In this document: one piece after another, positions 7,032 through 14,429 of the stretch
Layout: each line of letters opens with the position of its first letter
Position numbering within the stretch: the first letter of the stretch is position 1
Assembly (NCBI GenBank): GCA_013152945.1
Contig: JAADFL010000156.1
Coordinates: 1 to 17,427, forward strand
Source of the DNA: Deltaproteobacteria bacterium
GTDB lineage: Bacteria; Myxococcota_A; JAADFL01
DNA: 17,427 bases
Direction of reading: 5' to 3'
Translations under genes and position numbers: made by a program
The notes under the pieces: generated by a model
The model's database searches: none
Seen by the model: the letters and a program-made list of their open reading frames with translations, nothing else
Told to the model about the DNA's origin: nothing

Positions 7032-9851
7032 CTAGTTGCTCAACATCACTCCCAACTTGGTCGCCACTTCATCCGGGTCCGCCGGAGCTGCAGGTCCTAA
7101 AGAAATATTCTCATTTGTTTCCAAGTCCTTTGCCTCCACCCTCAATATTTCTTCCTCATCCACCCCAACGGAAAGCTCGTACATAGGACCATCCTTACCA
7201 TGAGCCACCGGTAATATGTAACTCGACAGGTATTCGCTGTACGCGCCGTCGTACGCACCACCATGAAACAGGTGTACCTCCATAATGGTTCTGTCAGGTT
7301 TGGCGCTTCCTATCAAGCGCCTGGAAGTCGAGGGCAAGATCGTATTTCTTGGGAACAACGGCTCAAATCCCCCGCCGGGCAAGCCAATCCCAATCGTGTG
7401 CGAACACACGTCCCTAAGGGTGATAATGTCCACCCTGTTCTCCGCATCAGCCAGCAGACCTGCCCCGATTGCAGGGGCACGTTCGGGATCCAGCTCTCGC
7501 GCCGGTTCCAAGCCAAAACTTTCCTTAAGCGCATTCTTGACAAAATCCATCCGGCTGAACTTCCCGATCGACAACAACGTATCCAGCTTGGATGCATCGA
7601 CTCCGTACTTTGTAAGCATGTCCCTTGAAAGCTGCATGGTCCTATCTATCAACCCCTTGTTGTTGGAGACCAGGATATCATTGTCAATCGATACATTCAG
7701 ATCGACATCCTTACCTTTAATCCGCCCGAATCTCGGCTGTTCAATCTCCACCGTACCGCATTCCAATAGTTCGGCGGCCGCCCTGCACGCCTCTCTCTTC
7801 AAGGACATTTCCATGACCTGCTCAAGCGGGTCGGGCAGCGAACCTCCGCTTGCCTCTGCCAGGGCTTGCCGCAATAAGTCATAGACGGGTTTAACCAATT
7901 CAGCCCCGCCTATTGACGGATCCGCCACCCTCGCCATTACCTGCACGGCGTTTCCGGTCACCTGCACGATTGCCGCTTCAAAACCGGTCGAGCCAAGGTC
8001 ATAAACAAATATCAGCTCTTCCCGGCTCTGATTGAAAGAATAGGCAATCGCAGCAGCAGCGGTCCTACTGACCAGTTTTGCCTGGCCGAGGCCCGACCTC
8101 TTGGCTGCGGACTTTACGGCTTGTCTCTGCTGTGAATCAAAGTGACCCGGAACCGCAACATACGACCCAGAGGGTTGTACCTTCAATTTCGATCTGATCA
8201 GGGTTACATTCCTGGTCAATCTTCGGGCTACCAATTCCTCGACAGGAACTTCTCCGTCGGTTGTTACTATCGCTGCTTCCCGCCTGGCATCGGGTGCTAT
8301 CTCCACTGCCAAAGCCCGGGATATCTCCTGTGCGCTCCTGGCCTTGTACCTTCTTCCCAGCAATCGCTCTATCCCAGGTATATCATCGCTGGCAGGTGCA
8401 GGTTTGAGCACACGAACAGACTGGCCCAAAAGCACGGAAACACGATACAGATCTCCGGACAGGTCGATGCCGACCGCCTTGATGCCTCCTTGTCCTTCCA
8501 CAGGAACAGGTTCAGGCTCTGTGGTCGACCCTGTTTCTTCTTCCTTCCGCACATCACCTGCAAAGTCGGATTCTTTACCTTTCGGCCCCGTATCCACGGC
8601 CGGTTCAACACGTGCGGATTCTCCTTCCTGTTCTGCCGGTTCGGCTTCCCGTGCAACTGTCTTTTCACCTCCTGCAGTTGCCGGCCCTGCCTTGCCGGCA
8701 GGAGTATGCTCACTGCTTGTTTCACCTTGGGCCGGTTCCTGCCCGCCACCTGTATTGAACTTTTCCACCAGGGCCTTGATCTCTTCCCTGTCCCCGGGTG
8801 TCAATTCGATGAATTTCAATCCAAAACCGGTCGATTCATCCGGGGATGCAATATCTTCCTTTTTCTTGAGCCATACCACCTCGGACCTGGCAGTCAGAAT
8901 TCTTTCGCCGTCTTGCAATGAAAACTCGACTTCCAGCTTGGTGCCCATCTCGGGAAGTTTTTCCGATACAATGAACAAGCCCCCCTCACTGATATTCTTG
9001 CTCATGGCCTCCAGGGCTTCTTCATAACTCTCGGCAATGATTTTTATCTTTCTTTTAAGCGGTATCCTTGCAAACCTCCTCTTCTCGGCCGAATCCGCAC
9101 TGGGCGAGGCATCCTCTTTCGATGCCTCGAATTTCGAAACCAGGTCCTTTATCTCATCCCTGACACCCGGCGAAAGTTTCTTAAACTCCAAACCGCACCC
9201 GGGCGGCTCACCTTTTTCTTTGGCCTCTTCAGAGGATCTCACCCATACCACCTTGGCAAGGGCTGACAGAATCCTCTCACCTCCCTTTAAAGCAAATTCA
9301 ACCTCCAGTAAGCTCCCAATTTCCGGAGGTTTTTTTGTCTGGGCGAACATGCCGCCCTCACTCACATTCCTTGCAACCGCATCCAGCACGTCGTCCAGTC
9401 TATCCGCCACAAACCTGATCTTCCGTGCTGTATTGGCCCTGGAAAACGTCCTTGCATCATGCTCTCTGCCGGTATTTTTTATATCTATTGCGGCGCTTTC
9501 CTTGTTCTTGGCGACCATTTCCTTGATCACGGTCCTGCTTGCCTCGTCCAGGTCCACAAAACGAATAGCCAGTCCGCCGATCTTCTTGCCCGAAGAAATA
9601 TCCGGCTTTTGTACCCTTACAACCTCACCGACAGCCCGCACGAGCTGGGCGCCGGTCTTCAACGATATCTCGACCGCCACCTTGGTGCCGACAGGCAACT
9701 CGCCCGAACTCGCAACAAAGATGCCGCCCTCGCTGATATTGTTTGCGAACTTGGTGGAAAAATCTTCTTTATCCTCAACCACCAGCCTGACTTTGCACGC
9801 AACGGGTGCACGCGTATGGGTTCGCTCCTCCGGCCTTTTCTCCGAACTCAT
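7032..9851 (-). CDS. Triple PilZ domain fused to an Hsp70-like module
   Basis: This protein has 939 residues. Three PilZ domains lie at about 5-115, 131-241 and 255-365. Each keeps both c-di-GMP motifs: R10/R14 with N38-I-S-E-G-G43, R134/R138 with N162-V-S-E-G-G167, and R258/R262 with N286-I-S-E-G-G291. A Glu/Ala/Pro/Gly-rich, probably disordered linker covers ~366-456. Residues ~457-800 are an Hsp70 ATPase-like domain: phosphate-1 AVGIDLSGD, the VPGHFDSQQRQAVK helix start (compare VPAYFNDAQRQATK in DnaK), TAAAAIAYSF, and phosphate-2 VYDLGSTGFE. Residues ~805-915 resemble the substrate-binding beta domain (LFPRNTILP). There is no helical lid. DnaK Lys70, Glu171 and Thr199 align with Glu495, Arg596 and Gly623, so ATP hydrolysis is doubtful. 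No signal peptide is present, so it is probably cytosolic. GGAGG lies four bases before the ATG. The gene is 46 bases after the porin-like gene and 12 before its single-PilZ paralogue. Confidence 0.87.
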   Translation of the reverse strand: MSSEKRPEERTHTRAPVACKVRLVVEDKEDFSTKFANNISEGGIFVASSGELPVGTKVAVEISLKTGAQLVRAVGEVVRVQKPDISSGKKIGGLAIRFVDLDEASRTVIKEMVAKNKESAAIDIKNTGREHDARTFSRANTARKIRFVADRLDDVLDAVARNVSEGGMFAQTKKPPEIGSLLEVEFALKGGERILSALAKVVWVRSSEEAKEKGEPPGCGLEFKKLSPGVRDEIKDLVSKFEASKEDASPSADSAEKRRFARIPLKRKIKIIAESYEEALEAMSKNISEGGLFIVSEKLPEMGTKLEVEFSLQDGERILTARSEVVWLKKKEDIASPDESTGFGLKFIELTPGDREEIKALVEKFNTGGGQEPAQGETSSEHTPAGKAGPATAGGEKTVAREAEPAEQEGESARVEPAVDTGPKGKESDFAGDVRKEEETGSTTEPEPVPVEGQGGIKAVGIDLSGDLYRVSVLLGQSVRVLKPAPASDDIPGIERLLGRRYKARSAQEISRALAVEIAPDARREAAIVTTDGEVPVEELVARRLTRNVTLIRSKLKVQPSGSYVAVPGHFDSQQRQAVKSAAKRSGLGQAKLVSRTAAAAIAYSFNQSREELIFVYDLGSTGFEAAIVQVTGNAVQVMARVADPSIGGAELVKPVYDLLRQALAEASGGSLPDPLEQVMEMSLKREACRAAAELLECGTVEIEQPRFGRIKGKDVDLNVSIDNDILVSNNKGLIDRTMQLSRDMLTKYGVDASKLDTLLSIGKFSRMDFVKNALKESFGLEPARELDPERAPAIGAGLLADAENRVDIITLRDVCSHTIGIGLPGGGFEPLFPRNTILPSTSRRLIGSAKPDRTIMEVHLFHGGAYDGAYSEYLSSYILPVAHGKDGPMYELSVGVDEEEILRVEAKDLETNENISLGPAAPADPDEVATKLGVMLSN

Positions 9852-9897
9852 CTATCCTCCAATGCCAGCACCAAAGGCGCTACCGCAATGGTTGAAT

Positions 9898-11655
9898 TCA
9901 CAACCATCCGAAACCAAACTGTGCTTCCAGGAAGCCTGTATGCACGGCATCGCCCTTTTCAGGAGCAGTAGCCGAATATTGCAACTTCAGAAGCACGAAA
10001 TCCGCCGGCCTCACACCGGCCATGATGCCCAGCCTGATTGTCCTGCTGTCAGGAAGGCCGTAACCCTTTTGCTGGTGGGGAAGACCCAGGTAATCGAAAC
10101 GCAATCCACCTTCCAGCAATCCTTCATACCTGTACACCACTTGACCGTACAGCCCGCCGCCATTATATACATCTCCTTCCTGCACCTTGTTATCAGCCGA
10201 CCTGTACCCGTGAAGTTGACTGTAGTTCAGAATGTATTCCACCTCTGCAGCCAATTCGGATTTTTCCTTTCTGCCCATGGTATGCCATACCAATCCTCCA
10301 CCGAAAGACATGAAGGTACTAAGATCGCCGTATTCATCCCATGCGCCGGTTGCAATTGCGACAGCCCCGTTCAAATCGACATCTCCCGAACTACCATCCG
10401 CCTTCAATCTTCCTCCGTATACCAGGTCGCCCTCTTCGGGCCGCTTGTTGAACTTCCTGATATCCGGATGGTTGATCATATATGCACTGTTCCTCAATGA
10501 GCCGTCGTAAGGTCTAAAATCATCTCCTGATAAAACTTCCGCATCAAATGCCAATTTCCCGTTCATGGCCGCTATGGGCAAGTCCAATCCCAGGCGGATT
10601 CCGTTATCGAAAGCAGCCCCTCCGAAAAAGCCGTCATAAAGCATGGGTTGTTCAACAAAGTCGTTGTTGTAAAAGCTCCTTCCATTGTGTCTTCCGATTA
10701 GGGAAGCAAAACGTCCGATTCTAAGTCTTTCCGTGTACAGCATTCCATGGAGTTCCACCCATGCTTCGTTTACCGCGAACCTGTCCCACTCGAGTTTTTC
10801 CGTCTGTCCATCCATGTTGTCATAGTCTTGTGAAAGATCCTTTAACAATGTAGGCGTTGACGTTGGATAGAGGTTCAATCTGAAATAGACTCTTACCGTC
10901 TTACTTAGTTCACTACGGGCGGCGAGTTCCATATCCGGGAGCCACAAACCGGAAGCACCATTGGCTGAAGAAACCGAACCCAGAAAATCCGCAGCAGCCA
11001 ACAGGTCAAAACCCCAAGCGCCTATTTTCTTGAAACCGGCCGGTTCTTTCACGGTCTTTGACGCCTGTGCTTCTTGTTTTACGTTGGCGGGTTCTATTTT
11101 TTTCTTTTCCGCGCCGGCCTTGGCTTCCCCGGTAGTAACTTTTCCCTGTGCCGGTGATTCCTCGGATTTCGGACCAAAGGTTACTTCCTCTGTCTCGGTT
11201 GACTTTTTCTCCTTACTTGCCTTTTTTGCCGGCGACTCTTGCTGCTCGGCCTTCTCCTTGGCAGGCTTCTCCTCGTCAGGCTTTTTTGTTTCATTCTTCT
11301 TAATCGTCTCTACCTTTTTTTCTTGCGGCTTCTTTTTACTTGTTTCCTTGGTCTCATTCATCTCCTCCAAGGGCACCAGCTTGGGCGGCTGTTCGGCCTC
11401 CTTCTTTTTCTCAACCTGCACCTTGCTCTTGGATTCTTTTTGTTCTTTTATACTTTCTTTCTTTTTCTTGTCCGCCTGTTTGACAGGCTTCTTCTTTTCG
11501 GGCTCTTTCTTCTTTTCGGGCTTGGACTTCTTACCGGCATCTTTCTCGGCCTGGTTCGAATCCTGTCCCGCAGCCGGCACGGGAGTTGTGAATAAAACAA
11601 AGGAAAGCCCCACCAAGAGTTCGAAAAAACTTAAAAAGAATCTCCTAATAGTCAT
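9898..11655 (-). CDS. Porin-like outer-membrane protein with long Lys/Glu-rich periplasmic segment
   Basis: This protein has 585 residues. Residues 1-29 are a signal peptide (basic start, hydrophobic core, PVPAAG cleavage-like end). Residues ~30-205 are almost entirely Lys, Glu, Ala, Pro, Gln and Ser, with many KKK and EKK runs, and are probably extended, disordered or partly coiled. Residues ~208-585 are alternating strands rich in Tyr, Gly, Phe and Asp (for example LRIGRFASLIGRHNGRSFYN, GGLRFDYLGLP) and end in FGFGWL with a hydrophobic/aromatic C-terminus, as in outer-membrane barrels. The barrel resembles general porin or carbohydrate/phosphate-selective porin layouts, but I cannot name a family. 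The charged region could span the periplasm or bind peptidoglycan. The ATG follows AGGAGGAG. It is the first gene of the proposed operon and has its own candidate promoter at 11713-11741. Confidence 0.75.
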   Translation of the reverse strand: MTIRRFFLSFFELLVGLSFVLFTTPVPAAGQDSNQAEKDAGKKSKPEKKKEPEKKKPVKQADKKKKESIKEQKESKSKVQVEKKKEAEQPPKLVPLEEMNETKETSKKKPQEKKVETIKKNETKKPDEEKPAKEKAEQQESPAKKASKEKKSTETEEVTFGPKSEESPAQGKVTTGEAKAGAEKKKIEPANVKQEAQASKTVKEPAGFKKIGAWGFDLLAAADFLGSVSSANGASGLWLPDMELAARSELSKTVRVYFRLNLYPTSTPTLLKDLSQDYDNMDGQTEKLEWDRFAVNEAWVELHGMLYTERLRIGRFASLIGRHNGRSFYNNDFVEQPMLYDGFFGGAAFDNGIRLGLDLPIAAMNGKLAFDAEVLSGDDFRPYDGSLRNSAYMINHPDIRKFNKRPEEGDLVYGGRLKADGSSGDVDLNGAVAIATGAWDEYGDLSTFMSFGGGLVWHTMGRKEKSELAAEVEYILNYSQLHGYRSADNKVQEGDVYNGGGLYGQVVYRYEGLLEGGLRFDYLGLPHQQKGYGLPDSRTIRLGIMAGVRPADFVLLKLQYSATAPEKGDAVHTGFLEAQFGFGWL

Positions 11656-11712
11656 AACGACTCCTCCTGTCAGTCGGTGAACAACCTACATCCATATACC
11701 AACGCTATTCGG

Positions 11713-11741
11713 CTTATACCCCAGTGAGGTTCAAGGGGCAA
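11713..11741 (-). promoter_or_regulatory. Candidate sigma-70-type promoter for the porin/PilZ-Hsp70 operon
   Basis: On the minus strand TTGCCC (11741-11736, four of six to consensus) and TATAAG (11718-11713, five of six) are separated by 17 bases. Transcription would begin near 11706, giving a leader of about 50 bases before the ATG at 11655. It lies in the 166-base gap downstream of aspS, so the operon need not depend on read-through from aspS. Confidence 0.4.
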
Positions 11742-11821
11742 ATGTTTTGGAATCATTGCCGGCATTTTTTCAATGTATCCTTGCGGGCCGTACCCTGATG
11801 AAAAACAACAACGCAACGTTT

Positions 11822-13582
11822 CTACCGAAGCAATTCAAGTCCCAATTCCCGGAACTGGCGCTCATCGACCCTGGACGGGGCATTCGTCAGAAGGCATTGA
11901 CCCGTGGTGGTCTTGGGAAATGGAATGACCTCACGAATAGAATCCGCACCGGTCAATATCATGGTTATCCTGTCCATGCCCAAAGCAACGCCGCCGTGCG
12001 GAGGTGTACCGAACTTGAGATTGCGAAGAAAGAATCCGAATTTCTCCTCTGCCTCTCTTGATGAAATACCCAGCCTCTCGAATATTCGGCGCTGTAGGTC
12101 TTCCTCGTGAATCCTAATGCTGCCGCCGCCTATCTCGCTTCCGTTACATACTATGTCGTAAGCCAAAGATCTCACCCCGCCCGGATTTTCATCCAAGAGA
12201 GCCAGGTCCTCGATCCTCGGCCTGGTAAAAGGATGATGGCTGGGAGTCCAGTCATGTTCTTCCTCGGACCATTCGAACAAGGGAAAATCAGTTATCCAAG
12301 CAAACCTGTAAGTATCCCTCTCAATCAACCCGAGTCTCTTTCCCAACTCCAACCTGAGTGCGCCCAGGGCCGGTACCGTCACCGTGTTCTTTCCCGCACA
12401 CACGCAAACCAAGGCCGGCTTTTCCCCTATACCGGCCAATCTCCTGATGTGTTCCGCTCTTTCCCGGTTCAGGAACCTGGCCAAGGGGCCGGACGTAACG
12501 TTGTCATCCCCCAACTTTACCCAGGCCATACCTGCTGCGCCATGCTCCTTTACAACTGCTTCCAAGTCCTGGACTTGTTTCCTGGACCACCCGTAAGCAA
12601 GAGGCGCGGCAAGGCCGCGCACAACCCCGCCATCCTCGATAACAGACTCGAATACCTTGAAACCGGAACCTTTGAAAACATCGGACAGATCTTGAATCTC
12701 CATGCCGTTCAGCCGAAGATCGGGCTTGTCGCTGCCGAATCTGTCCATGGCCTCCTGCCATGTCATCCTCGGCAGAGGTAAATCCACCTCGGCATCTATC
12801 GCATCCCTCCATGTTCTGGATATTAGCCCATCAACCAACTCGTAGATGTCTTCCGGCTCCACGAAAGAAGCCTCGATGTCGATTTGGGTAAATTCGGGCT
12901 GCCTCTCACCCCGCAGATCCTCGTCCCTGAAGCACTTGACCACCTGGAAGTACCTGTCGAAGCCCGCAGCCATGAACAACTGCTTGAAAAGCTGTGGAGA
13001 CTGGGGAAGGGCATAGAAAGAACCTCGTTGTTTCCTGCTTGGTACAAGAAAATCTCTGGCTCCTTCAGGAGTGGACCTGGCCAGGAAAGGAGTTTCCAGC
13101 TCCATGTACCCCTGCTCGTCCAGGTATCTTCTTACCGACTGGACCGCCTTGTGTCTAATCTTGAATATCCTTTGAACAGGCCGCCTGCGCAAATCCAACA
13201 CCCTGTTCCTGAATCGTGTCTCCTCGTTGGCGGTAATGATGTCCTCCACCTCTATCGGCGGCACCTCTGACCTGGAGATCACCTCCACGCCGGTTGCAAC
13301 CACTTCCACCATTCCGGTCGGTATCTTGGAATTGGGATTTGGCCTCCTCCTTACCTTGCCGGTCACCCTGATGACAAATTCCCTTCCCAATCCGGACGCC
13401 TTTTCAAAAACAGACCGGTCATCCGCTGGGTCGAATACCACTTGGACGATTCCCTCCCTGTCACGCAGATCGAGAAATATGCAACCTCCAAGGTTTCTCG
13501 TATTCTTGACCCAGCCATACAGCACCACATCACTATCCACAGCCTTTTCAGATAGTTCGCCGCAATAATGCGTCCTGTCCAC
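11822..13582 (-). CDS. aspS: Aspartyl-tRNA synthetase (bacterial type)
   Basis: This class IIb synthetase attaches aspartate to tRNA-Asp in the cytosol. Family landmarks are unmistakable: N-terminal RTHYCGEL and GWVKNTRNLGG of the anticodon-binding OB fold, LDLRDREGIVQVVFDP, STPEGARDFLVPSR, YALPQSPQLFKQLFM, motif 2 CFRDEDLRGERQPEFTQID, a bacterial GAD-type insertion over roughly 290-420, and motif 3 GVALGMDRITMIL near the end. The frame is open from a TTG at 13594, but I prefer the GTG at 13582: it follows GGAG by six bases and places RTHYCG two residues in, as is usual for AspRS. That gives 586 residues, a normal length. Leu in NTRNLGG sits where the tRNA-Asp-discriminating E. coli enzyme also has Leu, which hints at a discriminating enzyme but does not prove it. 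It is divergent from the thioesterase gene, and the porin-like gene lies 166 bases downstream. Confidence 0.97.
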   Translation of the reverse strand: MDRTHYCGELSEKAVDSDVVLYGWVKNTRNLGGCIFLDLRDREGIVQVVFDPADDRSVFEKASGLGREFVIRVTGKVRRRPNPNSKIPTGMVEVVATGVEVISRSEVPPIEVEDIITANEETRFRNRVLDLRRRPVQRIFKIRHKAVQSVRRYLDEQGYMELETPFLARSTPEGARDFLVPSRKQRGSFYALPQSPQLFKQLFMAAGFDRYFQVVKCFRDEDLRGERQPEFTQIDIEASFVEPEDIYELVDGLISRTWRDAIDAEVDLPLPRMTWQEAMDRFGSDKPDLRLNGMEIQDLSDVFKGSGFKVFESVIEDGGVVRGLAAPLAYGWSRKQVQDLEAVVKEHGAAGMAWVKLGDDNVTSGPLARFLNRERAEHIRRLAGIGEKPALVCVCAGKNTVTVPALGALRLELGKRLGLIERDTYRFAWITDFPLFEWSEEEHDWTPSHHPFTRPRIEDLALLDENPGGVRSLAYDIVCNGSEIGGGSIRIHEEDLQRRIFERLGISSREAEEKFGFFLRNLKFGTPPHGGVALGMDRITMILTGADSIREVIPFPKTTTGQCLLTNAPSRVDERQFRELGLELLR

Positions 13583-13654
13583 ACCGTGCTCCAATCCAGC
13601 CCTGAAATCACCCGGGCCAAAACAACGGATAAAGTCAAATAAACCGATATAAAC

Positions 13655-13682
13655 GCTATATGTGAAGGCGACCTCGTGTCAA
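13655..13682 (-). promoter_or_regulatory. Candidate aspS promoter with overlapping inverted repeat
   Basis: On the minus strand a perfect -35 TTGACA (13682-13677) is 16 bases from TATAGC (13660-13655, four of six). Transcription would start near 13648, about 65 bases before the chosen GTG. An 11-base inverted repeat, TCAAC-G-GTTGA at 13679-13689, overlaps the -35 and could be an operator. Confidence 0.45.
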
Positions 13683-13761
13683 CGGTTGATCACTCTTCTT
13701 GGCCTCTTTTTAAAAATCCTGTCCTTGACAATTACGCCAACCAGGTGATGTACAGGGGCTC

Positions 13762-14226
13762 ATGAAAAAGCGGGACCATGGAAATGAATTGAATCAAAGG
13801 CTCCTAGAGGCAAGATGTGCCGAACTTGTAGCGCTTTTCGAAAAAGCGCCAATAAAGCATACATTCGGCATGGAGCTTTCGTACGACGAAAACGGTTGTG
13901 CCGTATTCGACATGCCCCACAATCCCGGATTGGATCATGCGCTTGGTGATACTCACGGAGGCATTATCGCCACCCTGCTCGATAATGCCGGGTGGTTTAC
14001 CGCTGCAGTGAGATACGATAACTGGATAAATACCGCAGAGATGCAATTGCGCCTGCTTGAACCGGTCCTATGCGAACCGTTGCGCGCCAAGGGAAAACTG
14101 ATTCGCAACGGTCGAAACCTTGCAGTCTGCGAGATGGAGGTACGTTCTGCTTCGGGGCGTCTCGTGGCAATCGGCTCTGCCATGTTTGCAGTCAGCAACA
14201 AGCAACGCCGGGTAAACCAGCCTTGA
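13762..14226 (+). CDS. PaaI-family hotdog-fold acyl-CoA thioesterase
   Basis: This protein has 154 residues, the usual size for a single hotdog domain. Residues 62-77 contain GDTHGGIIATLLDNAG, the family signature at the start of the central hotdog helix; His65-Gly-Gly and Asp74-Asn75 lie where PaaI-type thioesterases place their catalytic and CoA-orienting residues. The C-terminal strands (LRLLEPVLCEPLRAKGKLIR, AVCEMEVRSASGRLVAIGSA) follow the family. It probably hydrolyses an acyl- or aryl-CoA thioester in the cytosol; the acyl group cannot be told. The start is the ATG at 13762, with a weak AGGGG upstream. The gene stands alone, divergent from aspS and convergent with the HD-GYP gene. Confidence 0.85.
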   Translation: MKKRDHGNELNQRLLEARCAELVALFEKAPIKHTFGMELSYDENGCAVFDMPHNPGLDHALGDTHGGIIATLLDNAGWFTAAVRYDNWINTAEMQLRLLEPVLCEPLRAKGKLIRNGRNLAVCEMEVRSASGRLVAIGSAMFAVSNKQRRVNQP

Positions 14227-14429
14227 ACCGGGCAGGCAGCGCCACCGGATTGGTTTTTTCAGTAATCATGATAAAATCGGAAGATGAGCAGCATGGTTGG
14301 GTAAAGCTGCAATCCAAAGATGTTGCCGCAATGCGCCTGAACACCGGTTGCTTGCCGGGGCGATTCCAGTGGTGAGTCTCTTCGGAAGCCAACAGGGACG
14401 GCCACCGGGCCGGCCTGCATTGTGACCGG
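14227..14429. other. Convergent intergenic region with possible weak terminators
   Basis: These 203 bases lie between two convergent stop codons. On the plus strand a weak hairpin (CCACCGGATTGG) is followed by six T at 14253-14259, a possible terminator for the thioesterase gene. For the minus-strand HD-GYP gene, GCCGG at 14409-14413 pairs with CCGGC at 14426-14430, but there is no T-run. I see no gene here. Confidence 0.25.

Noticed and set aside
7032-9851. Triple-PilZ-Hsp70 protein as an ordinary dnaK
   Set aside because: It has N-terminal PilZ domains, lacks the lid, and has changed catalytic residues. No dnaJ or grpE neighbour is present.
9037-10500. Long plus-strand open frame of 487 codons
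   Set aside because: It lies antisense to the triple-PilZ-Hsp70 and porin-like genes and runs across their boundary. Its translation is Ser/Leu/Pro-biased with no domain, while the minus-strand genes have clear motifs.
10961-11680. Plus-strand open frame rich in Phe, Ser and Leu that looks like a membrane protein
   Set aside because: It is the reverse complement of the Lys/Glu-rich segment (AAG/GAA codons read as CTT/TTC), so its apparent hydrophobic character is an artefact.
13583-13594. TTG start for aspS at 13594
   Set aside because: The GTG at 13582 has a better-placed GGAG and matches the usual AspRS N-terminus, which begins just before RTHYCG.
13725-13754. TTGACA with TGTACA 18 bases on, as a promoter for the thioesterase gene
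   Set aside because: The -10 match is poor (three of six) and the start would fall almost on the ATG, leaving no room for a ribosome-binding site.
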